NCBI GenBank assembly: GCA_004802705.1
Contig: SGPL01000006.1
Location: 62,001-126,000, forward strand
Length of the DNA: 64,000 nt
Reading direction: 5' to 3'
Source: Bondarzewia mesenterica
Lineage: Eukaryota; Basidiomycota; Agaricomycetes; Russulales; Bondarzewiaceae
Every line of letters begins with the position of its first letter. Positions within the stretch are counted from its first letter, which is position 1. Below the pieces are notes generated by a model. It saw only the letters and a program-made list of their open reading frames with translations, had not been told where the DNA came from and searched no databases. Position numbers and translations under genes: made by a program. Of the stretch, positions 10,966 through 22,673 are shown piece after piece.

Positions 10966-13480
10966 ACATACACGCGCACCACCACGGCACCGCGAGGACG
11001 AGCAAAGTGCGAGAATGAAGTCTGTCTGTCAGTCACTCTATGTTCCGGATATCCGCAGGAGCGGAAGTTCCAAGAAGGAGATGCAATTCGCCTATGGAGG
11101 CCAGCCTACGCTAGCTCTCAGCTCACTTTGCTCATTCCTATGGGAGAACATGCCCTTAGGAGTGAGGTAGTACCCCGAACATTATCTTGATATTGATATC
11201 CATCGAAGATTGTTGTGCCTGCTGACCTCGGCATTGTGCGTTTACTGGAGTGGGTTCGCTTCCGCTCTTTGCCTGTGCGCTCTTCTATGTTGGGACCGTC
11301 TACTGTCGGATGCTGTCCGGTTTGTTCGACTTGGATGATGCGTTCCTCAGCTTCTCCTGCGAAGTTTTCCGGATGCCAGTTCGGCATGCGTCGCCATCTC
11401 AATGTATCCGAACTTCAGAGCATTCTACTACCGGATTCCCTGCATTTCGGCGACTTTATCCTGTTTTCGGTTTCTGGATGACAAGTCCAACACGCCCGCC
11501 AGCTGATATCCCGCACTTATTTTGAAATTCAATTTATCTCGGGCGGGCGAGTGGATGTTGCGCAGTGTGCTCCGTTCGTCTTTTGCGTCCCTTCATTCGC
11601 ATATCGCGCAATATCCCACCCATTATACATTTAACTATCTCAAAATGCATAATGCCGGGGATAGCTCCATCCCTATGCATTATGAAAATTTATGCACTAT
11701 GAGCTAGGATCTTGCCTGGTGCCTGGCGGATTTGTGTCGTAAAATCCTATGCTTCATGAGGTAATATGCATCAAGACTTCAACCGTAATTGGACCGTCCT
11801 CCCTGTCGTTGGCGAGGTGAGCTATTTTTCGCATTATGTTCTCCTCAACGCCTTTCATCGCCGCCGCGGCTGTGATTGCAGCCCGAGTAGGATCAAGACT
11901 GCTTCTAATCATTTTGTCTATGAACAGCGCAAATGATCCGCTGCACTTGACCGAAGGTTACTCCCCGCTGCGTGCGCACTTGGGGGAAGGCCCGCTTCGA
12001 TTTTGATGCCATCCACCGGTGGATTCATTGCCGTTCTCCATATATCTTACCTATGGGCTACTGTTTCGCCTTGGTACCTGCCAGGCATCTTATGTGAGTC
12101 CCAAACTAGTTTCGTATCGAAAATTGCTTTCATAAACCCGAGGGCTATGACGACATGAGTCACTTTGTTCGCAGCCGTTCGAATCGTCTCTCTGGTAGTC
12201 GTCTCTTTGGGTAGAGCGGCTTGTCAGCCCTCATGTAGATCTAGACGCTCACCGGTTGTTGCATCTGAAAGGCCGTAGAGGTACAGGCACCATGATCAGA
12301 CACTGGTGATACTGCTGGGTATCTGCGCTGGTTCTCATACGTTTAGGTGCATCAGCCACGGCAAGATCCCTTTTATTCTATCTTAGTGAGCATTTTCCGT
12401 ATCGCTCTACAATACAGCGCAGTGATCCGTAATATGCAGTTGTTTTGTAGTCATCGACGCACAGAGGTCGTTTGTTTCCGTCATTTGTCGAGCTTCTTCG
12501 TAAGCTGGCGCAACCCAGGTTGAATCTCACCGAGTTTGTTCCTCGACATAGTCATCACTCTGCTTATTGCATCGGCTTCAGCCGCTCACTGTTTGCATTG
12601 CAAAGCAGAATGCAAAATTTGATGGGCTCGATTGAACCTGTGAGTGTGCACGCGAACTGCGATGTCTGCGCGCTTGCTTCATTCTTACGTCAGATTTGGA
12701 CCCATATGCCTAAGCTGTGCTTTTCCTTCAGAATTGAATACTTCAGTTACTGTAGACGCGGGTGTTCTTTCCCGAGCACAAGGCATTTCTAGGTACACGC
12801 CGGCCCTCCAAAGTATGCAAGAAATTTCCCCAAACAAACCTGTTACGATCTTCGCGGTACAGCCACGCAAAGTCTGTTCGTTGGCAACGCGAGCTGCTCC
12901 ACGTGGAGACTCCCCTTGGACTCGGGTGAGTTCCACCTGAACTGAAACTCGACGGAAATCCATTGTATCAGGGCCTGCTTACTCAGAATAAATAAAAATG
13001 TAAACTCGCGGCAAATCCCCGCTATCACTAGGTCAAGGTTCAAAGCTTGAGTCATCTGTTTCGCATTGCCTCGAGAGACATGGTCATTTTTTGTAACAAG
13101 GGATACAAGGTGATGTTTTTTCCTAAATATTATTCTTCCATGGTACTTCCTAACATCCGTGCTGTGTCGGGGCATTTCAGGAAAGTAACTGGCGAGAAAC
13201 TGGGATGGGCGCTGGGGCGCTGGTGTTTTACTCCCGTGGGCGCCTTCATTTGGGCGCCTAACACGTGGGCGCTTAAGTGAGGCTGCGCGTTTCCTAGTCA
13301 CTCCTAGTCATGCATCCGACGTTTTTGGATAGACTTGATCGAGAATAAGCAGGTCACTTCAACAAGCTGTTCCGTCGCATCTCTGCATACGGGGCTCGAT
13401 CCAAATCATGCACAGGAAACCTTGCTTGAACGTCTGGTATTCTCCGAACCAGAACGATATCCGTCACACTGGTACCCGTA
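10966..13480. other. Long gene-poor interval with scattered membrane-like coding scraps
   Basis: No convincing gene over about 2.5 kb. Several short open pieces are hydrophobic and separated by plausible GT/AG sites: ATG 11836 (57 codons, starting MFSSTPFIAAAAVIAARVG), a piece near 12005-12090 reading FIAVLHISYLWATVSPWYLPG, and one near 12174-12210 reading AVRIVSLVVVSLG. These may be exons of a many-exon membrane protein or the remains of one. I cannot name a family. The rest (12,500-13,480) shows only short, unrelated frames. Confidence 0.3.
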
Positions 13481-13492
13481 TCTTTAGTAACG

Positions 13493-13501
13493 TATAAAAG
13501 G
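13493..13501 (+). promoter_or_regulatory. TATA box of the GNAT gene
   Basis: GTATAAAAG lies about 120 bases upstream of the ATG at 13618, followed by a C/T-rich leader (about 13560-13610). It is a good match to the TATA consensus in the correct orientation. Confidence 0.6.
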
Positions 13502-13617
13502 CCGCTGGGGCACTCCAGCTGCATCATCAACCTCCCAACCACATTCACTTCGAGCCTCATCTCTTCGTATTACCTTCTAATTATCTTCAACTTCTCCCCC
13601 TTTCGACTTAAAGCTAG

Positions 13618-14850
13618 ATGCCTGGTCTCACTCCTATCTCCACGTCCCGCAACACCTTCGTTAAGGTCCACGACAGCGCATATGACTTCTTATCTGCGAC
13701 ACTACCCACCCTCCGTCGACACGAGAAATCGGCCAACATCGTTCTCGCTCATGCATTGAAGTTGCTTGGCACCGAGGCTGCCCTGACAGGCTGTCACTTT
13801 ATCAATGAATCTGACGTGCACAGTTGGTGGAGCCAGTCGGCGCACTCGCCGGATAATATACGGTTCGGCCAGAACGAGCCGTTCTGGTTGACAGTTTGGT
13901 CATCACCATCTCCCTTCAGCCAACCCACGCTCGACCTTGTCTTGTCATGCGTCAACTGGACGCTCGGAGACTACCCCATCTTTTTGTGGACACCAAAAAG
14001 CCCATCGTCCATTTCGACTCAGTGGTTGACACCCCGCATCGACCTTCTCGCGGAGCATTTGCTCGACCTCGTTCCAGTAGAACGCGTCTTCTCCGTCTTC
14101 GGCATGACGATCCTTGCGAAGACCTTTGCGAGCTATTGGAGGCAGCTCACAAATATTGCCATTGAGCCGGAGCCCTTCTATGCGGCGTCATATACCTATT
14201 GCACCCTGGCAACGTTCAAGGAGTCGGATGCATCATTGCCCCAAGGAGATTTCATCCGCCGAGCCAACATGGGCGATCTCGAGCAGGTCGCCCAGCTGTG
14301 CAAGGAGTTCGCGGATGACTCGGTAAGTGATTCAATCCTTCGCTCACGGTTTCGTGGTATTCATGATCGTTGGCAACCCCTTTTTAGATATATTTCCCCT
14401 TGACCCTTGAGCGGGGAAGGATTGAGGCACGCGAACTCATCAGCAAGGGCTTGATCTGGGTGTACGAAGTCAACGGCGAGTGCACGACCATCTGCGCTGT
14501 CACGCGGAGCTCGCAGAATGTCAGTGCCGTCACCAAGGTTTATACCACTCCAAGATGGAGGCGCAGGGGATACGCGGAGCATCTTGTCCGCAACGTCACG
14601 CGGAGGTGAGTCTCCGAATCTCTTCATTCGCAGTGGACTCACAAATAGCTGATGATGATGATGATTCTCCAGGTTGTTGATGGATTGCGGCAAGAGCAGT
14701 GTGACGCTGTACGTCGGTCACAGCAACAGCGCCCAAAGGGTCTATGATCGTGTCGGATTCGTAGGCCTGTGTGGTAATGAAAAGCTTGATGGCGTCGAAG
14801 ACTCCATAGAGTTGGGCTTCAAGACCGGTGCCCCGAGAGGTCACTGGTAA
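13618..14850 (+). CDS. GNAT-family N-acetyltransferase
   Basis: Exons 13618-14322, 14388-14606 and 14673-14850, all with GT-AG introns; stop TAA 14848-14850. The protein (about 366 residues) has an N-terminal region of unknown fold, then a C-terminal GNAT domain: FIRRANMGDLEQVAQLCKEF, WVYEVNGECTTICAVTR, SAVTKVYTTPRWRRRGYAEH with the R/Q-x-x-G-x-G/A acetyl-CoA loop (RRRGYA), and a final VTLYVGHSNSAQRVYDRVGF, the typical last strand where the substrate site closes. Acetyl-CoA dependent transfer is inferred; the substrate is unknown. Proteins of this two-part layout are common and uncharacterised in mushroom-forming fungi. A TATA box lies upstream. Confidence 0.85.
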
Positions 14851-16014
14851 ACGTTCGGACTTGATATCTTACTCTCTTCTTACTTAATCCAAAACCCATA
14901 CACTAATACACTACTCACCCGTACTCGCATTCAGCGTACGGATTAATACTTCACAATTGTACTGTGTACAACTCGTTTCTTGGAACTTTCGCATTCCTCT
15001 GGTCAGGTCTTTCGTTTTACATCTATTGCGGATCTATCGCGGACATCGTTATCCCACTGTAGCAATTAGCACTGCGTGGAGGCATTACCCCAAGTACTGT
15101 TACACCCAATCTTGTTTATTAGTTATTGCAATCACACTATTCTGCGCCATCTCTCTCAATTACAGCTTTCTATGAGCGCAGGCTTTGTGCTAAGTCCGAC
15201 CGTGAAAATATCGCAAATTCACTTCCTTCCACAATGCAGATAGGTCACCGAGCACTCCGAGGAGAAATACGGGACAAAAGGGGATCCGGGATATGGAGAG
15301 AACTTGTCATTTTTTTCAGGTAGCACGGGCCGCGTGTGTCTGGGAGACTCCGAGTCCAAAATTGTTCATTGCTGTGGGTCCCCACGGCGAAAGCTTATTC
15401 TCGGATCATTATAGATCAGTCGCGGATTTTCAATTATATATGTCCATTTCCCTTTAGGTTCTGATGTCGCAGCCGTAGGTTGGACATCAAACCACATCAA
15501 CACGTGTGGACTAAGAGATCGTAAATTGAGAGGGGGCAGCGACAACCCAATGCAGGTTGTGTGGTTGACTCGGAACAGTGACCAAAGAGAATCATATACA
15601 ATCAAACGGTGACAAGAGCCCGCCGGAAAGTTGTTGGTATGAATTCACCTGCGCGTCAACGTTCAGCAGAGAACTGGATTCATGTATTTTTATCAAGACG
15701 GTGGACGGCGCAATGTGCCGGAGGGAATAGCGGAATCTGTGTCTGCCTGTGTCCCCCTTCACACATCGCGCGATTGATGTACTATTACAACGGAAGTGTA
15801 GAGTTGTAGTCAGATCCGTTCGCCAACAACGATCAAGATAACAACGGTACGCGCAAGGAAACCAAGTAACGGACATGGTTTCGTTCCAAGAATGGAACAA
15901 GGGACAGCAAGGGACACCTACCGGGCATACGCCCGCAGTGTGCGAGATCACAAAATTAATAGGAGTTAGAAAAGAAAACTTTCCCGGCATCGGCTCCCTA
16001 CGCCGATGACCTAC
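14851..16014. other. Intergenic region between convergent GNAT and MOCS1 genes
   Basis: Both neighbours end here, so it should hold two 3' UTRs. It has short A/T-rich stretches (14860-15180) and no frame with family resemblance. A 132-codon minus-strand frame at 15592-15990 looks random in composition. I see no repeat or RNA gene. Confidence 0.4.
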
Positions 16015-18482
16015 TCACACGCCATTCCGATTTCCGCGAACAAAGTCCCCGCTATTCCCGCCCGTCTTTGCATTGACATAAATTTCCCCAATGACCATAT
16101 CCTTTCCCGCGACGGCCTTGAGCATGTCCCACACTGTAAGCAGGCCAACCGACACGGCGGTCAGTGCCTCCATCTCAACTCCCGTCTTGCCCTCGCACGA
16201 CACGGTCGCGACGCACTTGATACTGTAAGGGTGTTGCCGCTCATCGCCCTCCTGCGGCCCGCCGTTCGTTTGGGGTGTCCCTGCGAACGCGGAAGTCGAG
16301 GCGGCGAATCTGCGCACGGGTTCGGTCTCAGGAGTCAAGACAACGGAGACGTGGGTCAGCGGGAGCGGGTGACAGAGCGGGATGAGCTCCGCCGTGCGCT
16401 TGCACGCCATAATCGCGGCGAGCTGCGCCACGGCCATCACGTCGCCCTTTCTACGGGCCTTGGCCTTGGCCTTTTCGAGATCTCGCTTCTCCTCCAAATC
16501 GGAGACTGCTGAGTCTGAGTTTGAAAGAACGGAGGTGTTGATGTCGTCCTCTGACTCGAAGCCCGCGCCAGGTACGGACGTAGGCACTGGCGCGTGCGTG
16601 ACTAGCTCATATGCGACGCGGGGCAAATGTATGCGCCCAACTGCGGTCGCTGTACGGCTTGTAGGACGCTTGTTGGAGACGTCGACCATGCAGGGTCGGC
16701 CTTCGGCGTCGATGTGAGTCAGTTTGGGGAGTTCGGCATGTCGAGATCGTTCAAATCCCGATTTGGTGGTCGCGAATCTGAGTTGAGCAAAAGAACAAGG
16801 TTGTGATGATGAAAATGGCGCTGTCGGGAACCAAGAACCATGATGGCGAGGGCTTCTCGCCAATGGAGAAATCCGAGTAAGATTGCTGTGAGATGCTATA
16901 TAGATACCTATGAAACAAGCATTAGGATCATCGATGAAAACAATATGCATGGGAAGACGAACATCGTGCATGATAATGATACAAATCAACCACCGATGAG
17001 AATCATAGGTCTGTTCGTGATAACATCTATATCTTCCATACCGGCGTGTTTCTCCTTCTTGCCACGAACGGCTCTTCCAATTACCTGGAGCAGCTGTGAA
17101 TCGTCTGCACCCACTCTCATCTGATCTCGCAGCGACACTTCCTTGGCATCGAACAGGCACACCTGCATCGGACACAAGTTCCAATATAAGATATTGAACG
17201 TACGAACAATCAATTTTGCAAAGCAAAAAGTGGTACAACATACCTTGATCTGGCCATCAGCTGTGAGCCTCAGTCGATTGCACGATCCGCAGAAATGGTC
17301 GGACATGCTACTGATGAATCCAATGCTGCCCTGATATCCAGGGATATGATATGATCTCGCCGTGTCGTTCAGCTCGTCCGTAACTTTTGCCAGATTCGGA
17401 TGATTCTTGGAGATGCAAGACAGGATCTCGGCTGATGGAACCATTTTCGATTTATCCCACTTGTTTCCTGCCGCCCAGGGCCATCAGTAAGTCAACCGTG
17501 GGTAATGCAAAGCTGAATTCACCTGTGAAAGGCATGAACTCTATGAAACGGATGGACAAATTTCGATCCCTTGTCATCTCGACAAAATCTAGAATTTCCA
17601 TATCGTTCAGGCCTTTGACGACGACGACGTTCATTTTCACAGATTTCAAATCCGAGGCGAGCGCCCGCCTCAGTGAGTGTAGTACGGCATCGTGACCCAT
17701 ACGACGAGTCAACATCTCGAATTTAAACGGGTCGAGGGTATCTAGGCTTGATTATATTTAACATTTAACGAATATTCAGGTGGCTAAATGGGGTGAAGGG
17801 GAGGAAGGCATACCTTAAATTGACATGGGTAAGGCCATTCTTCACCAAGTTGTCCAGATGTCGATGCAAAATAAGTCCATTGGTGGTCATACCGACGGAT
17901 TCCAGACCGTGCTCTCGCAGCCCATTCAGACGTGCTAAATCAGGTGTGATAGTTTTGCGCGGATCAGCAAACGAGGGCCTCCAAAACTGATATCCGGGGA
18001 TTCATCCACTTGCCGACGAGATCAACGATGCCCTTCCGAACGGTGGGTTCTCCACCAGTGAGCCGAATCTTGGTGACGCCACTTTTGACGAACAGTGTTG
18101 CCAAACGAATGATCTCATCGTCCGTCAAGATGCTTGATTTGGGGGACAGGGAAACGCCGTCGCTCGGCATGCAATAGAAACCTGTCCACCGCGAACAGGA
18201 AGAACAGCCGGTCATCAAGAAGATGGAGGAAAGGAGGAGAGATTGATGAAAACACACACATCGTAGATTGCAACGCTCCGTGAGGGAAATGCGCAGGTAA
18301 TTGTGTCTACGCCCAAAAGTGTCTACCAAGGAAGGTGAAACAGAAGAAGGGACAGCATCAATCTGGGCAATTCGGGACTGGAAGGGGTAAATTTGGTGAA
18401 ACACATCAGTAAACGGGCTATCCAATTTGAACAACACTGACGCGAATGAGTTCCCTTCGACTTGGGGGGACAGGTTGCGCAT
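16015..18482 (-). CDS. MOCS1: Molybdenum cofactor biosynthesis protein, MoaA-MoaC (MOCS1 / cnxABC type)
   Basis: First step of Moco synthesis: MoaA (radical SAM) and MoaC turn GTP into cyclic pyranopterin monophosphate. Read on the minus strand from ATG 18482. MoaA part: [18 protein letters not shown], where the Cys codon is split by intron 18259-18182 and the CX3CX2C cluster site is intact; [11 protein letters not shown] (SAM site); [11 protein letters not shown]-terminal cluster site [21 protein letters not shown]; and an end NRPMILIGG followed by a stop near 16986. The double Gly end is functionally important in MOCS1A. MoaC part (about 16820-16015): [60 protein letters not shown], and KTGGNSGDF near the stop TGA (complement of 16017-16015). 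See the separate splice-choice entry for how the two halves may be joined. Confidence 0.9.
16778..16993 (-). promoter_or_regulatory. Predicted alternative intron between MoaA Gly-Gly stop and MoaC
   Basis: On the minus strand MoaA ends ILIGG then TGA. A donor GTGGTT starts within the first of those Gly codons (16993). Spliced to the acceptor ending CCCGACAG (exon from 16820) it removes the second Gly and the stop and continues in the MoaC frame (ILI-APFSSSQ...). A second acceptor (CTCAG, exon from 16777) would not keep frame with this donor. Retention gives MoaA with the Gly-Gly tail; splicing gives a fusion lacking it. The intron (173 b) is long for this genome. Confidence 0.55.
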
Positions 18483-18861
18483 GGTTCAATCCAGACGGAG
18501 ACGTGTAGTGCCGTGCACTGATTCGAATTTCAGGATTTGTCACGAGAGGGGCGCGTACCGTCAAGTGCGCGCGATGTGTACCACCTATGATTTTCCACAT
18601 AAAGACAAAAAAAGCGAGGAGAAAAGTGTAGCGGTGGTGCGAAAGGTACGGGGACTGTTACAAGATGGAGATGTGGGCGGTCATACGTTCATGATCAAGG
18701 ACGGTGGAGAACATCCTCCGCGATCGACCAAAGGGAGACGAGGACACTTCAGATCTCAGATCTCAACAGCTCGAACCAAGTTTTCCTTTTTAGGACTGGA
18801 TGAACATCCAATCAACTTTTTGTCGGCATTGGCCCTCGAGCCTTGCAAGCTGTCCATCACG
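18483..18861. promoter_or_regulatory. Divergent promoter region between MOCS1 and the glycosyltransferase gene
   Basis: 379 bases lie between divergent start codons. An open frame runs through it on the plus strand in phase with the glycosyltransferase (from 18427), but its residues are not like the family and it lacks the membrane anchor layout, so I treat it as non-coding. No TATA box is evident. Confidence 0.4.
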
Positions 18862-20765
18862 ATGAACACAGACTCTCGTCCGATAAATCCCTCATTGAAT
18901 CTCTTGCACGTTTCACCCGTCTGTGCATTGCTCATCGCGATCTCACTCGGTGCTCTGCTCAGCTTTTGGCCCCCTTCGCCGAGAGGGGAGCAAGATGTTA
19001 TTCTGGGATCTCAAATCCGCATTGAGCAACTGCCCCGTTTGCCTCCCGCGTCCTATCGCCCCAATGCTGAGGCCCTCTTTTTCCCCTTTTCTCTGCTGAC
19101 CCCCGATAATGCATATGAATTAGGAAAATCGCCTGACACGACGGCCGTGATCCTCAACTGGTCACGGTTCCCCAACGTCCAGCGTATCACGTCTCTCTTC
19201 TGCGGGCCCGAGCTGGATGGAATTATCAAGGAAGTCATCGTCTGGAACAATAATCCAAAGGCGCTCTCGTATCATGTGGGCCCACCGTGCTGTTCCTTTT
19301 CTTTGTAGACTTGTCTTGCCGACGGCATAGGTGATGATCAGGACTTTGTCAACACTACATGCTCGAGAACTAAGCTCAGAATATACAATTCTCCGGAGAA
19401 CGTGTATTTCCATGCGAGGTTCCTTGGGTGTTCGCAGGCGAACACAGTATATTGCTATACACAAGTATCGCACTCAAATAATCGTCTTGGTTGCATTATT
19501 CTCACATCGCCAACGGTCGTTTCCTTAGGATGATGACTACCTTGTCCTTCCTGAAATCATTGAAGCACTCCATTCACGCGTCTCCGAAAGCAGTCATCCG
19601 ATCGCCATTCATCTTCTTCCTGCACACGAACACTTGACCACTTCCCTCCGTGCCATCACGGAGAGCCCTCCTTCCAATATACACACATCCTTTGCATGGC
19701 TAGGCCATGGCACGATCTTTCATCGTTCCTTGGCAACCTCCTTCCTCTCTCTCCTCAGTCATGACCATCTCAACGCCTCTGATGAAGAATTGAAGATGGC
19801 TGATAATTATTTCAGTATCCTTAGAAACGAGCTTCCCGAAACTTGGTTTGATCAAGGGATTGAACTGGGCGGAGGCCAGGCGTTTACGGTCGGCGCGGTT
19901 GGCGACGCAAGAAACAAAATTCATACCGTAGGCATATTATTCCGCCTTCAGTTGTCAAAGAGCCAGCATTCAACTGCTTGTTTTTCCGTGTAGCTTCGAG
20001 CTGCCACATACCTCGACTCGTTATTAGCATGCGGCAAGTCTCCTTGTCTAAAAAATGTGGATCACCAGGGCGACCATCCCTATGTGTCCATAGAGAACTT
20101 CGTGCGGGAAGCACCGCAAATGACGAGTCGCGCTCCGTGCTTCGGCCGTCCATGCCTGTTAGAAACCACGATTCCTCTTCTACCAGACTCTATCAGTCAT
20201 TCGGCGGACTCCAGCGTAGATGTCCTGTCTCTTGAGAAGCACAACTTGGAAGTTCTGGGCGAAGAGCGCAAGGATCACTACCTGAACAATCCTCCCTCCT
20301 TGGCCGTAGATGGCCGACCCGACACAGTATTTCGCAGTCGAGAAAGTAATCAGAGTCTTGCTCTGATTCAGAACGTCGAGCTCATGGTGGAATAGGTGCG
20401 AAAATCGGCGATTCGATCGTATTGGATATGTTAGAAGATGTCGAGCCGTACTGGTCTGTCGCAGAAATGACGTGGCTCGTGGACGAGGCAACGGAGAGCA
20501 TTCTTTCCGGTTGCACTTTCGAAACATCCATGGACGGCCGGAGCTGGGTGAGCTATACCTTTACGTCCTCCATTCTTTCGTGAGTCACTGACATCTACCA
20601 CAGATTCCTGTGCTTATGCGCGTGCTCTCTTGCTCTGACGTACCACCTCTCAAAGGCGCTCAAACGCGGCAAAGCCCCGAAATCCCTCGGCTCCGAGAGT
20701 GCAGTGTTCGGATGACGGACGAAAAATTTCCTCTCCATGCACGATTTTTTCCGGGCTCAGTTTGA
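18862..20765 (+). CDS. Type II membrane glycosyltransferase, exostosin/GT64-like, with C-terminal extension
   Basis: Start ATG 18862. Residues about 15-37 form one hydrophobic segment (VCALLIAISLGALLSFW), a signal-anchor placing the catalytic part in the Golgi/ER lumen. Exons: 18862-19275, 19342-19464, 19529-19927, 19994-20353, then about 20395-20545 and 20605-20765. Family blocks: TAVILNWSRFPNVQRI, IKEVIVWNNNP, RIYNSPENVYFHARFLGCSQA, then DDDYLV (the DxD nucleotide-sugar/metal motif, whose first Asp begins exon 3), and NYFSILRNELPETW, as in GT64 domains. A downstream piece YLDSLLACGKSPC and HPYVS closes the catalytic part. The last part (SLAVDGRPDTVFRS, GDSIVLDMLEDVE, MDGRSW, IPVLMRV) has the layout of a discoidin/F5-8C-type domain. 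Sugar donor and acceptor are unknown. Confidence 0.8.
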
Positions 20766-21266
20766 GGGCGGAAATGGAAAGGTGACATGGGCAGTTTATG
20801 AGGTGTGGATGCGAGGCAAGCGGAAGCAAATATTGTGATCTCTCGTTATCGCATAAACAACTGACTGCTCGGCAAATGATGAAATATCTGACTTCTTCGA
20901 ACACTTTTTGCGAGAATAGACTCAGAGTGAGCGTTGTGCTCGAGGAGAGTCCTTGAGTGCATGGGGAGTCTAAACGCTGAACGTGAACGTTGAACGTTAA
21001 CACTTGCACTGGTTTTTCCCTGGCTTGGTCCGGGCCGGCCACGTAAATTGCCGTTTGGTGTAGCTTAAGTACGTCACGGACCGATTAGCGCCCACTGATG
21101 TGAACGCGGGGAAAATGACTTGCTGGAACCATTCGGTGGGAACCTCACGACCACTAACTTGCATAGTCATCCTCCTCTTCTCGCCCACTCCACACACCAT
21201 CGCACCGTTTTCACTCAGCGTTTTTAAAAGTAAACAAACTCGAAGCGGCATTTCAGTCTTTCGAGA
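20766..21266. promoter_or_regulatory. Intergenic region with NIPSNAP promoter
   Basis: No gene recognised. A short direct-repeat-like run AACGTGAACGTTGAACGTTAAC lies near 20979-21000. A TATA-like TTTTTAAAAG (about 21221) sits 45 bases upstream of the NIPSNAP ATG. Confidence 0.4.
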
Positions 21267-22673
21267 ATGCTCGCCCGTCACGCGCTCCGCCGCGCGGTCA
21301 CCACCCTCCCTCGGGCTAGTGCCCAACGCGCGATATCCGTTCAGGTGAATCGGCCGTTCAGCGTCGTTTATGTTACTGATATGCGCGTGTTTGACGACAG
21401 TCGCTGCTTCACGGGTCCCCAGACGCGCAGCAGGCGGGCGATATTGAGGTGCAGCAGCATTCGAGGCTGGTCGCGCGGGGCAAGTATCTTCACGCTTTCG
21501 AAGGTGCGTTTGCCAGTTTTTTGTTACATCGATTTTGTTATGCACGTGTCACGGGTTTATACTGTACGCGGTGCTTGGTGATGTGGGTTCGGGCGCTGAT
21601 GTGCTGAGGTAGTCCATAGGGTGAAGCCTGGGAACGTGGAGGAGTACAAGCAAGCTGCGTCAGTACTCGTTTATTTCCTGAAACCCTTTCAGGTCGAGAT
21701 TTGCTGATTGGCGTATCTATGTACAGGGAAAAATACTACACGGGTCTTAGGGACGATAAGGATCTGAAGGTCAAGTTGACGGGCAATTGGGAGACCATCA
21801 TTGGCGAACAGGATACCTTCTGTACGTGGCCCTTCGATCCCCTGATTCTTTCTTTCATTTCTTTTGGATGCCCTAATGCACATTGCTGCTTTCAGACCAC
21901 ATCCTAGAGTACGAGAACTACGCAGGCTTCGATAAGGCGTTGGAGAAGATGCGAGGATCCGAAGTACGTCCCCCTATCACATGCCACGTCCTCTACGCAC
22001 GCTCATCGTTGTTTCCGGCCTAGCACGCACAAGCCTACAAAGCCCTCGTGTCTCACCTGACCTCGCGCAGCTCCCAACTGAATCAAGAGTTTGCGTTCCT
22101 GCCCACCGTCCCGCCCCAGGAGCGCGGGGGCATTTTCGAGCTGAGGACGTACCAGTTGAACCCAGGCACCCTGCTCGAATGGGAATCTACCTGGTACGCT
22201 TCCCTCGTCCCCGATGCGATGCATATGAGTATAACGTTTGGTTCTTACCGTCCAGGCGCCGCGGGATCGACGCGCGAAAGAAGTTCGTCTCGCCGGTCGG
22301 CGCGTGGTACGCCCAGGTGGGACGGCTGCACCAGGTGCACCACATGTGGCAGTATCCGTAAGTCCAGTCCATCTCCCTTCCATCTTCATCCTCATCGATC
22401 GGACCGTCGGACATGCTCTGTGGGTGTGCTCATGTGGCTTCTGGCCTGATGCAGGAATCTGGAGACGCGGAAGGAGATGCGCGAGCAGGCGTGGCAGCTG
22501 GACGGGTGGGCGGACACCGTGTTCAAGGTGCGTCCTTCTCGAGTCTTCTCGACCGCAGACCCATTCGTGCGGGAATTGAAATTGATTTTGTCCTTGACCT
22601 GTAGACGGCGCAGTTGGCGAAGTTTATGGACTCGTACATCATGCTCCCGTTGCCGTTCAGCCCGCTGAAGTAG
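21267..22673 (+). CDS. NIPSNAP family mitochondrial protein
   Basis: ATG 21267 opens MLARHALRRAVTTLPRASAQ, an Arg/Ala-rich leader typical of a mitochondrial presequence. Short exons follow. They give LVARGKYLHAFE, then HRVKPGNVEEYKQAAEKYYT and LTGNWETIIGEQDTFYHILE (first NIPSNAP/ferredoxin-like domain), then FELRTYQLNPGTLLEWESTW, GAWYAQVGRLHQVHHMWQYP and a final part ending FMDSYIMLPLPFSPLK before TAG 22671-22673 (second domain). NIPSNAP proteins are matrix/inner-membrane associated and in animals act in mitophagy signalling; the fungal role is not established. Length (about 290 residues) and both conserved domains look complete. Intron joins used: GAAG / TC at the VHR junction and GC / GGAA at the AEKYY junction. 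Confidence 0.85.

Noticed and set aside
12172..12190. GTTCGAATC string resembling a tRNA B-box
   Set aside because: No matching A-box at the right distance and no acceptor stem or anticodon arm could be drawn around it.
15592..15990. 132-codon minus-strand frame between GNAT and MOCS1
   Set aside because: No motif, Cys/Arg-rich random look, and it lies in the expected 3' UTR region of two convergent genes.
18427..18861. Upstream extension of the glycosyltransferase frame
   Set aside because: It adds 145 residues of basic, non-conserved sequence before the signal-anchor and overlaps the MOCS1 start; ATG 18862 gives the usual type II layout.
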